A stretch of 7,733 nucleotides of DNA from an uncultured Chloroflexota bacterium (GTDB lineage: Bacteria > Chloroflexota > Chloroflexia > Chloroflexales > Roseiflexaceae), in assembly GCA_937876225.1 (NCBI GenBank), contig CALFIC010000209.1, positions 1-7,733 on the forward strand, given 5' to 3'. The notes under the pieces were generated by a model that was given only the letters and a program-made list of their open reading frames with translations, was not told the DNA's origin and did no database searches. Below, piece by piece: positions 1-6,437 of this stretch; positions within the stretch are counted from its first letter, which is position 1; each line of letters begins with the position of its first letter. Made by a program: the position numbers and the translations under genes.

Positions 1-20
1 ACACGACGCTCTTCCGATCT
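1..20 (+). other. Illumina adapter remnant (not genomic)
   Basis: Bases 1-20 read ACACGACGCTCTTCCGATCT, identical to the last 20 bases of the Illumina TruSeq universal/read-1 adapter. It sits at the very start of the contig, where untrimmed adapter typically ends up. It happens to be open in the frame of the following glycosyltransferase gene, so an automatic caller could translate it into a false N-terminus. The genomic sequence should be taken to start at base 21. Confidence 0.97.
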
Positions 21-21
21 C

Positions 22-504
22 CCCGTCGCGCCACTCGAGTGCTTGGGGCAAGGCAACAACATGATTGTGGCGCGGGCGGCGGCACAACAGTGGGGCGGCT
101 TTCATCCGTGGCTGGGGGCCGGAGCGTGGCTCCAGGCCGGCGAAGATGTCGAATTTACGCTACGCCTGCTTAACCACGGCGCCCGCTGTATGTATGATCC
201 ACAGGTACGGCTCAGTCATGACGCTTGGCAAACGCCGGATTCTTTGACGGCGACGGAACATGGTTATAGTGTAGGTATGCTCGCAGTCCATGTCTGGTAT
301 GCCCTCAACGGGATGATGGTGGCCCGTGAATACCTCCGCTTTCGCTTCCACTCTGCCAAAAAAACCATCGGCGCCAGCGATGAAACTACCAAACGCAGTA
401 CCGCTTTTTTGTGGGCGCGGGGCTTAGCGCTCGCTAAAGGGCTCATCGGTGGCAGCGTGCTTTGGCTGGAGAAGTGGGTGAAAGGATTCCCCAAAATATC
501 CTGA
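22..504 (+). CDS. Family 2 glycosyltransferase, C-terminal part (5' end missing)
   Basis: This is the end of a GT-A fold, family GT2 glycosyltransferase, which would transfer a sugar from a nucleotide-sugar donor to a growing glycan at the inner face of the membrane. The visible part begins just after the adapter and shows the typical late GT2 motifs: GQGNNM followed by an R four residues later, GGF, then AGEDVEF (the ED/acceptor-side acidic motif) with a downstream R and L, then G..CMYDPQVRLSH with the conserved late histidine. The remaining ~80 residues hold a hydrophobic/amphipathic tail (AVHVWYALNGMM, ARGLALAKGLIGGSVLW), common in membrane-associated GT2 enzymes. The donor-binding half, including the DXD motif, lies off the contig, so donor and acceptor sugars cannot be told. 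No real start is visible; the TTG at 43 is internal. The flippase fusion gene follows 73 bp downstream on the same strand, fitting one glycan export cluster. Family call is firm, specificity unknown. Confidence 0.88.
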   Translation, partial: PVAPLECLGQGNNMIVARAAAQQWGGFHPWLGAGAWLQAGEDVEFTLRLLNHGARCMYDPQVRLSHDAWQTPDSLTATEHGYSVGMLAVHVWYALNGMMVAREYLRFRFHSAKKTIGASDETTKRSTAFLWARGLALAKGLIGGSVLWLEKWVKGFPKIS

Positions 505-562
505 TTTTTCTGACATTACGCACTATTCACGTCCCACCCGCATCGTTTTTTTATCAAAACCA

Positions 563-568
563 TATAAG
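563..568 (+). promoter_or_regulatory. Possible -10 element just ahead of the flippase fusion start
   Basis: TATAAG (5 of 6 matches to TATAAT) ends 9 bases before the ATG at 578. No convincing -35 hexamer lies 16-18 bases upstream, and there is no Shine-Dalgarno sequence in front of the ATG. If this is a real -10, transcription would begin about 2-4 bases before the start codon, giving a nearly leaderless mRNA. The call rests on a single AT-rich hexamer in an AT-rich gap and is weak. Confidence 0.25.
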
Positions 569-577
569 TAGTACGCC

Positions 578-3037
578 ATGCACAGCATCCAACGAGTCCG
601 CGCCAATCTATATGCCGCCTTGAGTGGTACAGCCCTCAGCCAAGCCATTGCAGGGGTAGCTCAAGTCATGATTGTGCGCACACTAGGGGTAGATGGGTAT
701 GGGCGTTATACGTTGGTCTATGCGTGGTTGGCGATTGTAGCGGCAGTAATGGGGGCCGGGTTAGACATGTGGTTGCTCGACAGTATCAGTCGGCAACCGG
801 CGTTGTTGCGGAGTAGTTTGGTGCGGATTATTTTCACCAAAATCAGTATTGGCATAATTTGTCTCGGCGTCATCTGGGGGAGTCGTTGGAATAGCAACCT
901 CGACCCATGGTTGCTCAGCATCGGTTTTGTGGCAGTAAGTGCGGACTCACTCAGCGCCACATTATGGCAAAGCTTGCGGGCGTTGGGGCAACACCGTACG
1001 GTGGCCGTGCTACAAAGCGTGGCGATGGGGTTATTGTTGGTGGGGGTAATGGCGGGAGCGGCACAGGGGGTGGCGCTATTGTTGACACTCCAAGCGACCG
1101 TGGCACTCGTAATATTGGGGGGAGCAGGGATTTGTGTGTGGCAACACATGCCGGCAGCAACCACGGCGACGGCGTTACAACTACGCCACGGCCTGCCGTT
1201 TGTCATCTCGGATATACTCGCACAGTTGTATACCTACAGTAGCACGTTGTTGTTGGGGGGGATGGCCAGTGCCAGTGCCGTGGGAGTATTTCGGGGCGCC
1301 TGGAGCCTGATTGGCTATTCATTTGTAGTGCCGGCGGTTATTTTCACCACCACCTTACCGCAACTCAATGCGCCCAACCCGCCGGACATCCGTAAAAAAA
1401 TCATTGCCACCGCCACAGGATTACTCGCACTCTATGCCATCGGGATGGGGCTGTTTGCCTGGCTAGGCGCGCCGCTGTTACTCCCCTGGCTGTATGGGCC
1501 GAGTTATCAAGCCAGCGCCCAAATGATCGGGCAATTGGCATTGGTGCCACTCGCCAAAGCCGGCAGTTTTTTGGGGGTATTGTTACTGGTTCACCAAAAA
1601 CGCCTACGGGTGCGGATTGGTATCCAAGCCGTAGTCGTGATTAGTTTGTGGCTGACGGCGCCGTGGTTGATTGCCCAAGCGGGCATTCAGGGTGCCATCC
1701 AGAGTCAGGTGTTTTGTGAGGGGTTGCTGGCAGCCGGCTATCTCGTGAGTGGCGTGGTGCTGATGAAGCTCCCACGGACACGAGTGTGGCCGCCGCAACG
1801 CATCTATGTAAGCAACATGCATGGCGTGGCTAATGTGGGAGATTTGGCGATCCATCACCAACAAGTCCAGCGCCTGTCAGCCTGCTTCCCTACAGCCCAT
1901 ATCATCCTCGCTTACCACGATTGCGCAGGGGCGCAACGGGTATTCCCCCACCAGCAGGTCGTCAGCGGGCTGAGTCATTGGGTCTATGACGACGCCGGTG
2001 GCATTGCGCCGCTAGGCACACGCATCAGGCGTACGGTGGTATGGCTGTGTGCCATCCCGTTATTGCGCTGGGGGGTTGTGCCGCGCTGGAGACTGCGTGC
2101 TGGCGAACAGGCCACGCTCCAAGCTCTCGCCGACGCCGATGTGGTCTATGCCAGTGGCGGCGGCTACCTCTACGACACCCATCGTCGGGGTGGATTGGGG
2201 CGCGTACTTAGCTGGGATTGGTATTTGGTGGCGGACATGCTGACCGCAATAGCCATTGGCTGCCCGCTGGTGCTCTTGCCGCAATCGTTTGGACCGTGCC
2301 ACAATCCCTGGTTCCGGCGCATGCTCGTCTGGGTAACCCGCCGCGCCCAACGCGTCTATGCCCGCGAATCGCTGAGTAGCGCCTGGCTCAGTCAGCATGG
2401 TATCACCCACCGTATTGCGCCCGATTGCGCTTGGGGCATGATACAAACAGTGCCGACCGCACCCCACACTCCGCCCATCCTCGGGATTACGGTCATCAAT
2501 TGGGGAGCACAGTCGCAAGGATTTGCGGGGCAAACCCACTATGAGACCGTCATAACTCAGGTCATGACGCATTATCTCAGCCACGGCTGGCAAGTACAGT
2601 TGTTTGTGCAGTGCCACGAAACCAACCCCAGCTGGGATGATGGGCAGGTGGCACAACGAATTGCCCAACGCATCAATCACCCCGCCGTCCACCTCATGCC
2701 GTTTATTGCGGATCCGACACATTTACAACAGGCCTATGCCCAGCTCGATTGCCTACTGACCACCCGCTTACATGGGGCGATATTGCGGCTCGGTACGGGA
2801 CAATCTGCCGTCGTCATCGGTTATTTACCCAAAGCACAAGGTATCATGGCAGACATGGGGCTAGGCGCCTGGTGCCTCGACATTGACACCGCAACACCAA
2901 ATGACATTATTGCAGCCATTGATAATCGAGATGCACAGCTACCGCTGATTGCGCCAGCGTTGCCCACGATTGGAGCGGCTCAACAATTGCTTTGGGATGA
3001 ATGGATGCATGAAAATCCGGGTATCACGCCACTGTAG
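578..3037 (+). CDS. Wzx/MATE-like polysaccharide flippase fused to polysaccharide pyruvyl transferase
   Basis: An 819-residue two-part protein. Residues 1 to about 400 are strongly hydrophobic, about 12 membrane segments, beginning with the typical oligosaccharide flippase N-terminus (SGTALSQAIAGVAQV, then VRTLGVDGYGRY); this family moves lipid-linked glycan units across the inner membrane. After a short linker (about 398-407, PRTRVWPPQR) a soluble domain of about 410 residues begins. It has the marks of the polysaccharide pyruvyl transferase family (CsaB/WcaK type), which uses phosphoenolpyruvate to add pyruvate to sugars: N-terminal NVGDLAI near 419-425, ASGGGYLYD at 525-533, LLPQSFGP at 566-573, YARES at 594-598, APDCAW at 614-619, and TTRLHG at 728-733 with the conserved Arg-Leu-His. 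Each half is near its usual full length, so neither looks degraded. An even number of membrane segments would leave the enzyme in the cytoplasm, where PEP is. The reading frame is continuous across the junction. No Shine-Dalgarno precedes the ATG; this start is chosen because the flippase N-terminus begins there. Substrate unknown. Confidence 0.9.
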   Translation: MHSIQRVRANLYAALSGTALSQAIAGVAQVMIVRTLGVDGYGRYTLVYAWLAIVAAVMGAGLDMWLLDSISRQPALLRSSLVRIIFTKISIGIICLGVIWGSRWNSNLDPWLLSIGFVAVSADSLSATLWQSLRALGQHRTVAVLQSVAMGLLLVGVMAGAAQGVALLLTLQATVALVILGGAGICVWQHMPAATTATALQLRHGLPFVISDILAQLYTYSSTLLLGGMASASAVGVFRGAWSLIGYSFVVPAVIFTTTLPQLNAPNPPDIRKKIIATATGLLALYAIGMGLFAWLGAPLLLPWLYGPSYQASAQMIGQLALVPLAKAGSFLGVLLLVHQKRLRVRIGIQAVVVISLWLTAPWLIAQAGIQGAIQSQVFCEGLLAAGYLVSGVVLMKLPRTRVWPPQRIYVSNMHGVANVGDLAIHHQQVQRLSACFPTAHIILAYHDCAGAQRVFPHQQVVSGLSHWVYDDAGGIAPLGTRIRRTVVWLCAIPLLRWGVVPRWRLRAGEQATLQALADADVVYASGGGYLYDTHRRGGLGRVLSWDWYLVADMLTAIAIGCPLVLLPQSFGPCHNPWFRRMLVWVTRRAQRVYARESLSSAWLSQHGITHRIAPDCAWGMIQTVPTAPHTPPILGITVINWGAQSQGFAGQTHYETVITQVMTHYLSHGWQVQLFVQCHETNPSWDDGQVAQRIAQRINHPAVHLMPFIADPTHLQQAYAQLDCLLTTRLHGAILRLGTGQSAVVIGYLPKAQGIMADMGLGAWCLDIDTATPNDIIAAIDNRDAQLPLIAPALPTIGAAQQLLWDEWMHENPGITPL

Positions 3038-3071
3038 CCGCAGCAGGCTACGGCGCTACTGCGGCGCTACT
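3034..3071. repeat. Small intergenic repeat/hairpin cluster between two convergent stops
   Basis: The 32-bp gap between the two stops, with its flanks, contains a perfect 6-bp stem (GTAGCC 3034-3039 with GGCTAC 3046-3051, 6-base loop), an alternative 7-bp stem (GCCGCAG 3037-3043 with CTGCGGC 3059-3065), and a 10-bp direct repeat CGGCGCTACT at 3051-3060 and 3062-3071. It overlaps the stop codons of both convergent genes. It could end transcription from both sides, but no T-tract follows on either strand, so it is not a classical intrinsic terminator. Confidence 0.4.
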
Positions 3072-3504
3072 ACGGTAAATTCACCTTGGCATCACCGATG
3101 TCTTGGAGTTGGTCGGCTTTGAAGTCCCAGATTTTTTCGTTGCCGGCCTTATCGAGCAATGCTGCCGTTAAGCCTTCACTCACCACCACCAAAAACACAT
3201 AGCGCCCAGGGGGAATATTGACCATGACGAACGCACCGTTGGCGTCAGTCACACTCCCCACACCCGTAGATGCATCAAATACATAGGCTTGCTGATTCCC
3301 TTCACCATAGATGGGAGCCAAATGGACGGCACGATTGGCAATTACCACTCCTTGGGGATTCAACAATCGGCCACGGAGCAATGCTTTGCCCGCTTGGACG
3401 GGAGCATTGGGGGTGGGCATGGCTGGTGCAGTGCCGGCACATCCAGTCAATACCACAATCGTGCAGATTAACCACATATATGAGCATAAAAATTGTCTTT
3501 TCAT
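3070..3504 (-). CDS. Small lipoprotein with a carboxypeptidase-regulatory-like beta-sandwich domain
   Basis: A 144-residue predicted lipoprotein. The N-terminus is a lipoprotein signal peptide: positive MKRQF, hydrophobic core to about residue 18, and lipobox L19-T20-G21-C22, so Cys22 would be lipidated and anchor the protein outside the membrane. A Thr/Pro/Ala-rich linker (23-38) leads to one domain (about 41-142) with the signature of carboxypeptidase-regulatory-like or Cna-B-like folds: LRGRLLNPQGVVIANRAVHL, then SVTDANGAFVMVNIPPGRYVFLV. Such domains are extracellular binding or spacer modules without catalysis. Start is supported by AAGGA (3511-3515 on the complement) 6 bases before the ATG. 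It is divergent from the secreted repeat protein gene and convergent with the flippase fusion, so it is its own transcription unit. I do not know its partner. Confidence 0.82.
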   Translation of the reverse strand: MKRQFLCSYMWLICTIVVLTGCAGTAPAMPTPNAPVQAGKALLRGRLLNPQGVVIANRAVHLAPIYGEGNQQAYVFDASTGVGSVTDANGAFVMVNIPPGRYVFLVVVSEGLTAALLDKAGNEKIWDFKADQLQDIGDAKVNLP

Positions 3505-3596
3505 GGTAATTCCTTGCCAAATAATCCAAAGGTATTATGGCATATCTACTACAGAGCGTCTATAGTAATGTCAGTGAATTATCAAAAGGAGTTGCT
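3505..3596. promoter_or_regulatory. Divergent promoter region, lipoprotein / secreted repeat protein
   Basis: These 92 bases hold both promoters. For the lipoprotein (minus strand), CATAAT (complement of 3534-3539) with TAGACG (complement of 3557-3562) 17 bases upstream makes a plausible -10/-35 pair. For the secreted protein (plus strand), TATAGT at 3561-3566 is a -10 candidate with no good -35. The two candidates overlap, so one polymerase or regulator could affect both genes. An imperfect inverted repeat (CCAAATAAT 3517-3525 with ATTATGG 3534-3540) lies downstream of the lipoprotein -10 and might be an operator. Promoters are by eye only. Confidence 0.35.
3586..3591 (+). promoter_or_regulatory. 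Strong ribosome binding site that decides the secreted-protein start
   Basis: AAGGAG lies 5 bases before the ATG at 3597. An in-frame ATG at 3537 exists but has no ribosome binding site, would place this site inside coding sequence, and would add 20 polar residues in front of a clean signal peptide. The start at 3597 is therefore preferred. Confidence 0.85.
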
Positions 3597-5231
3597 ATGA
3601 CCCATTTGCGTCGATTATGGATGAGTAGCGTGTTGCTGGTCATCCTACTTGCAAGTAGCGTGAGCGCGGCGTTTGCTGCCGACAACGCCTACGCCGTCAA
3701 TTATATTACGTCAATCACCTACATGAATGTGGGTACTGACGCTGCCAATCTGAGCGTGACGTTTTATAATGCAGCCGACGGCACCACCACCGACTACCCA
3801 CTCCTCAATACCAACGGCAGCGCAGTCACCATTCCCGTTAAGGCCAGTTCGTCGATTGCCGTATCAGCGGTGAGTGGCTTATCGGCGGCCTGGAAGGGTG
3901 GCGCGGTGATTTCTTCAAACCAGCCATTAATCGCGACCATGGTACAAGTATCGAACGATACCGTCATCAAGGTGCGTCCCGTTTCCAACGGATTCCAGAG
4001 CACCGATGGGAGTGGTACGATTATCGTCCCCACCGTCATGAAGGCCTGCTTCAACGACAAACTGACGACCCGCTTCAATGTCCAAAACGTCGGTGGCACG
4101 AGTAGCACCGCAAGTGTCACCATCAAATGGCCCAACGGCGACACTGCCTACACGCAAACCTCACCTTCATTAGCACCAGGGGCTGTTTATAGCGTCGACC
4201 TAGGTGCGCTAGGGAACCCGACAGCACCGACGAACCCCTACACGATCCCGTCAGGATGTACGTTCAATGGTTCGGCGGTGGTTACGTCAACGGGAAGCAT
4301 GGTTGCCTCAGCCCTCGAAACCAGTACCATCAACAAATACGCCAACAGCTTCGAAGGATTCAAAGGCACGACAGCTGATGGCGCCACGAAAATTTACATG
4401 CCTTCGGCGATGTGTAGTGTGAATTATGGTGATGGTGACCAGTCATCGGCCTATGCCATCCAAAACTTGGCTGCTACCACCACCTCAGTGTCCATTGCCT
4501 TCACCTATCAAGTACGGACCAACGGAGTATTGGGGAGTCCGGCGACAAACACAGTCACGCTCGACATCCCCGCCAATTCCAAAGCGAGTGTCCCTGGGTG
4601 TGATAGTCTAAAAAATTCCGTCGGCAACAAAAACACCGCCGGTGGCACCGGAATGCCAGCCAGTTCTATTGGTTCGGCAGTGATTACGTCCACGGGCGGC
4701 AACATCGTCGCCATCAGCAAAGTACTCGGTGCTGGCTTAACCACCGCCACACCTGGCATCATGAGTGGTGGCACGACGGTCAATGTCCCATTTGTGCGCT
4801 ATAGCGACAAATGTTACGTACCAACGGTCAGTAATACCATCTGCCAAGGTGCCTCACGCCAACGCACCCTATTTGCCGTACAAAACGTTGGGACTTCGGC
4901 AGCGACTGTCACGATGACCCTGTATAACCAAAAAGGTGAGATTGTGGCAACCTACACCACCCCATCAATTCCCGCCGGTAGCAAAGTCTCGTTGAGCCCA
5001 GTCAGTACACCAACGCAAACCCTTACCCTTACCTCATCAACAAACGCAACTGCATTTTCTGAGTTCGGTTATTGGTGCCCCAGTATCACTGATGCACAAG
5101 CCAGTTGTACCGTTGCCTATGCCGGTAGCGCCTCGTTTACTAGTACCAGCCCAATTGCTGTCATTACCCGGGTCTTGACGATGAGCCCACTCGGACCGAG
5201 TGGCGACGACTACAACGGGATCCCCGAATAG
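3597..5231 (+). CDS. Secreted surface protein with about four diverged beta-rich repeats
   Basis: A 544-residue exported protein of unknown function. Residues 1-27 form a Sec signal peptide (positive HLRR, hydrophobic LLVILLAS, likely cleavage after SAAFA). The mature part is low in charge, rich in Thr/Ser/Ala/Val/Gly, and divides into about four repeats: roughly 33-125, 143-250, 267-380 and 397-530. Each has a QN.G-like strand motif (YMNVG, NVQNVG, AIQNLA, AVQNVG), then an alternating beta pattern, a turn such as IPVKASS / LAPGA / IPANSK / IPAGSK, and, in repeats 2-4, a GSA(V/S) strand (GSAVVTSTGS, GSAVITSTGG, GSASFTSTSP). Mature cysteines are C151, C221, C273, C335, C406, C416, C494 and C504: none in repeat 1, two each in repeats 2 and 3, four in repeat 4, suggesting disulfides in a secreted setting. 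There is no LPXTG, transmembrane tail or S-layer homology motif; the C-terminus is a short acidic DDYNGIPE. It may be an adhesin, a sheath or S-layer-like component; no enzyme motif is seen. Confidence 0.82.
   Translation: MTHLRRLWMSSVLLVILLASSVSAAFAADNAYAVNYITSITYMNVGTDAANLSVTFYNAADGTTTDYPLLNTNGSAVTIPVKASSSIAVSAVSGLSAAWKGGAVISSNQPLIATMVQVSNDTVIKVRPVSNGFQSTDGSGTIIVPTVMKACFNDKLTTRFNVQNVGGTSSTASVTIKWPNGDTAYTQTSPSLAPGAVYSVDLGALGNPTAPTNPYTIPSGCTFNGSAVVTSTGSMVASALETSTINKYANSFEGFKGTTADGATKIYMPSAMCSVNYGDGDQSSAYAIQNLAATTTSVSIAFTYQVRTNGVLGSPATNTVTLDIPANSKASVPGCDSLKNSVGNKNTAGGTGMPASSIGSAVITSTGGNIVAISKVLGAGLTTATPGIMSGGTTVNVPFVRYSDKCYVPTVSNTICQGASRQRTLFAVQNVGTSAATVTMTLYNQKGEIVATYTTPSIPAGSKVSLSPVSTPTQTLTLTSSTNATAFSEFGYWCPSITDAQASCTVAYAGSASFTSTSPIAVITRVLTMSPLGPSGDDYNGIPE
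4269..4696 (+). repeat. Nucleotide-level repeat inside the secreted protein gene
   Basis: The 26 bases at 4269-4294 and at 4671-4696 match at 23 positions, encoding the equivalent GSAV(V/I)TSTG strand of repeats 2 and 3. The remainder of these two repeats is more diverged at DNA level. This supports origin by internal duplication, with local conservation or conversion of this strand. The span given covers both copies and the sequence between. Confidence 0.6.
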
Positions 5232-5237
5232 TCGCAC

Positions 5238-6437
5238 TTATGGCATCACGGGTACAAACGTTTGATAGACGGCTTGATAGGCATTGATTACCGTACCATC
5301 GAGATTGGGCATAATCAATTGCGCTTGCCACGTGACTACTTGTCGTCCCAATGCAATTTGCGTTGGGACGATTTGTTTGCTCACTACCCCTTGACCAGGC
5401 ACATACGCCCACAAGGCAGGCGTCGCTGCATCGATCACCAAAATAGAGCCGAGCACCGTCGTCACCGCCCCGCGCGACCACACGAACGGTAAATCGCGAT
5501 CGGCCACCCAGCGTTGCGCCACACCATCCAAACGCCAGACATGCGCACCATCGCCAAACAAATAAACCACACCCTCCAGCACCACCAACTGTACATCGGC
5601 TACTGCATGCGTAAAATCAACCCCTGATTGCCACGATTGCGCTTGTGGTGATAACGTCCATGCAGAGAGGCCAGCAGTCGCTGAAATCTGCCCCAGCACC
5701 AATAATGCCCCATCCACCCGCACCACGGCAGCGACTTCCAACGTGGCGGGAATTGCGGGTTGCACTTGCCATTTTTGGCCATCCCAACGCCACACACCGC
5801 GACCATCATCACTCCCCACCACCCACAACCCCGCCCCGTCAGCCCAGACCTTGGCGCCAGTTGGCACTACAAACGGCAGGTCAGCAAGGGCAATCCATGT
5901 GCGGGTGGCGCCATCAAATTGGAGCCATTGGGCACCATGATTCCCGGTAAACGCATACAATTGCCCAGCATACACCACCAATTGTTGCGCTGGCTGGGGA
6001 TTGGGGAGCGCTGGCAGTCGCGCCCAGCGCGTAGGAGCTGAGGATTGTTGGCGAATCACTGGGGCTACTGGGGTTTGGGTCGTCCACCACACTAGGCCAC
6101 CCCCAGCAATCACGACGACGCCAATCACCGCCAGCATCCACCAGTGCCATCGGCGGGCTGGGCGCATTGTATCGACAGGGATTATTAGCGGGGGCGGCGG
6201 TGCGACAATTGATACAGGCGCTACGGGCTGATTTTCTACTACGAGCAGGCCATGCCGTACCGCATACAGGCTCGCTTCGGTCCGTGAAGCCACATTTATT
6301 TTTGCAAAAATATTGCGCACATGCACTTTGACGGTGTTGTCACTGATATCAAGCTGCCCGGCAATTTGGCGATTACTCAGCCCTTGGGCGACGAGGAGCA
6401 AAATCTGCAATTCACGCTCGCTGAGTTCGCTATTCAT
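5238..6437 (-). CDS. Membrane-anchored LuxR-type HTH regulator with extracytoplasmic Kelch-like propeller
   Basis: A 399-residue one-component transcription regulator. Residues about 3-62 are a full LuxR/GerE helix-turn-helix: LSERELQILLLVAQGLSNRQ, IA..L.IS, the recognition helix NTVKVHVRNIF, and K46 with SRTEA. A proline-rich linker (about 70-90) and a basic stretch (RPARR, 92-96) precede one membrane helix (about 99-118); the positive-inside rule puts the HTH in the cytoplasm. Residues about 138-399 lie outside and form five to six Kelch-like blades of about 45 residues (W..L..LP at blade joins, hydrophobic strands such as QLVVYAGQLYAFTG and VQLVVLEGVVYLFGDGA). There is no receiver domain and the HTH is N-terminal, unlike standard LuxR response regulators; the layout resembles ToxR/CadC in logic but not in fold. 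It probably senses a surface ligand, perhaps a glycan, and acts on DNA from the membrane. Its start overlaps the upstream gene stop (ATGA), indicating translational coupling. Targets are unknown; its own locus and the neighbouring surface genes are candidates. Confidence 0.88.
   Translation of the reverse strand: MNSELSERELQILLLVAQGLSNRQIAGQLDISDNTVKVHVRNIFAKINVASRTEASLYAVRHGLLVVENQPVAPVSIVAPPPPLIIPVDTMRPARRWHWWMLAVIGVVVIAGGGLVWWTTQTPVAPVIRQQSSAPTRWARLPALPNPQPAQQLVVYAGQLYAFTGNHGAQWLQFDGATRTWIALADLPFVVPTGAKVWADGAGLWVVGSDDGRGVWRWDGQKWQVQPAIPATLEVAAVVRVDGALLVLGQISATAGLSAWTLSPQAQSWQSGVDFTHAVADVQLVVLEGVVYLFGDGAHVWRLDGVAQRWVADRDLPFVWSRGAVTTVLGSILVIDAATPALWAYVPGQGVVSKQIVPTQIALGRQVVTWQAQLIMPNLDGTVINAYQAVYQTFVPVMP
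5343..5378 (+). terminator. Intrinsic terminator for the secreted-protein gene, inside the opposing gene
   Basis: The plus strand shows a 13-bp hairpin: 5343-5355 (TCGTCCCAATGCA) pairs with 5359-5371 (TGCGTTGGGACGA), one T-G wobble, three-base loop, followed directly by TTTGTTT at 5372-5378. This is the form of a rho-independent terminator for rightward transcription, 111 bases after the secreted-protein stop. No T-tract follows on the minus strand, so it should be one-directional. It lies within codons 356-365 of the regulator gene (IVPTQIALGR). Confidence 0.6.

Noticed and set aside
43..45. TTG as start codon of the first glycosyltransferase gene
   Set aside because: Coding similarity to GT2 continues on both sides of it and the conserved GQGNNM motif follows at once; the gene is truncated by the contig start.
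546..552. Run of seven T as part of an intrinsic terminator after the glycosyltransferase gene
   Set aside because: The bases before it (about 520-545) form no stem, so it is only a T-tract in an AT-rich gap.
718..1206. 162-residue open frame on the minus strand
   Set aside because: It is antisense to the flippase membrane segments and shows no domain or ribosome site.
2060..2722. 220-residue open frame on the minus strand
   Set aside because: It is fully antisense to the pyruvyl transferase domain, shows no recognisable domain, and has a composition expected from a shadow frame of GC-rich coding DNA.
3537..3596. N-terminal extension of the secreted protein from the ATG at 3537
   Set aside because: A strong AAGGAG at 3586-3591 and a clean signal peptide support the ATG at 3597; the extension also overlaps the promoter region.
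5187..5203. Palindrome CCACTCGG-A-CCGAGTGG near the end of the secreted protein gene, as terminator for the regulator
   Set aside because: It is an 8-bp inverted repeat with a very tight centre, but no T-tract follows on the minus strand and it lies in normal coding sequence; chance or codon constraint is enough to explain it.
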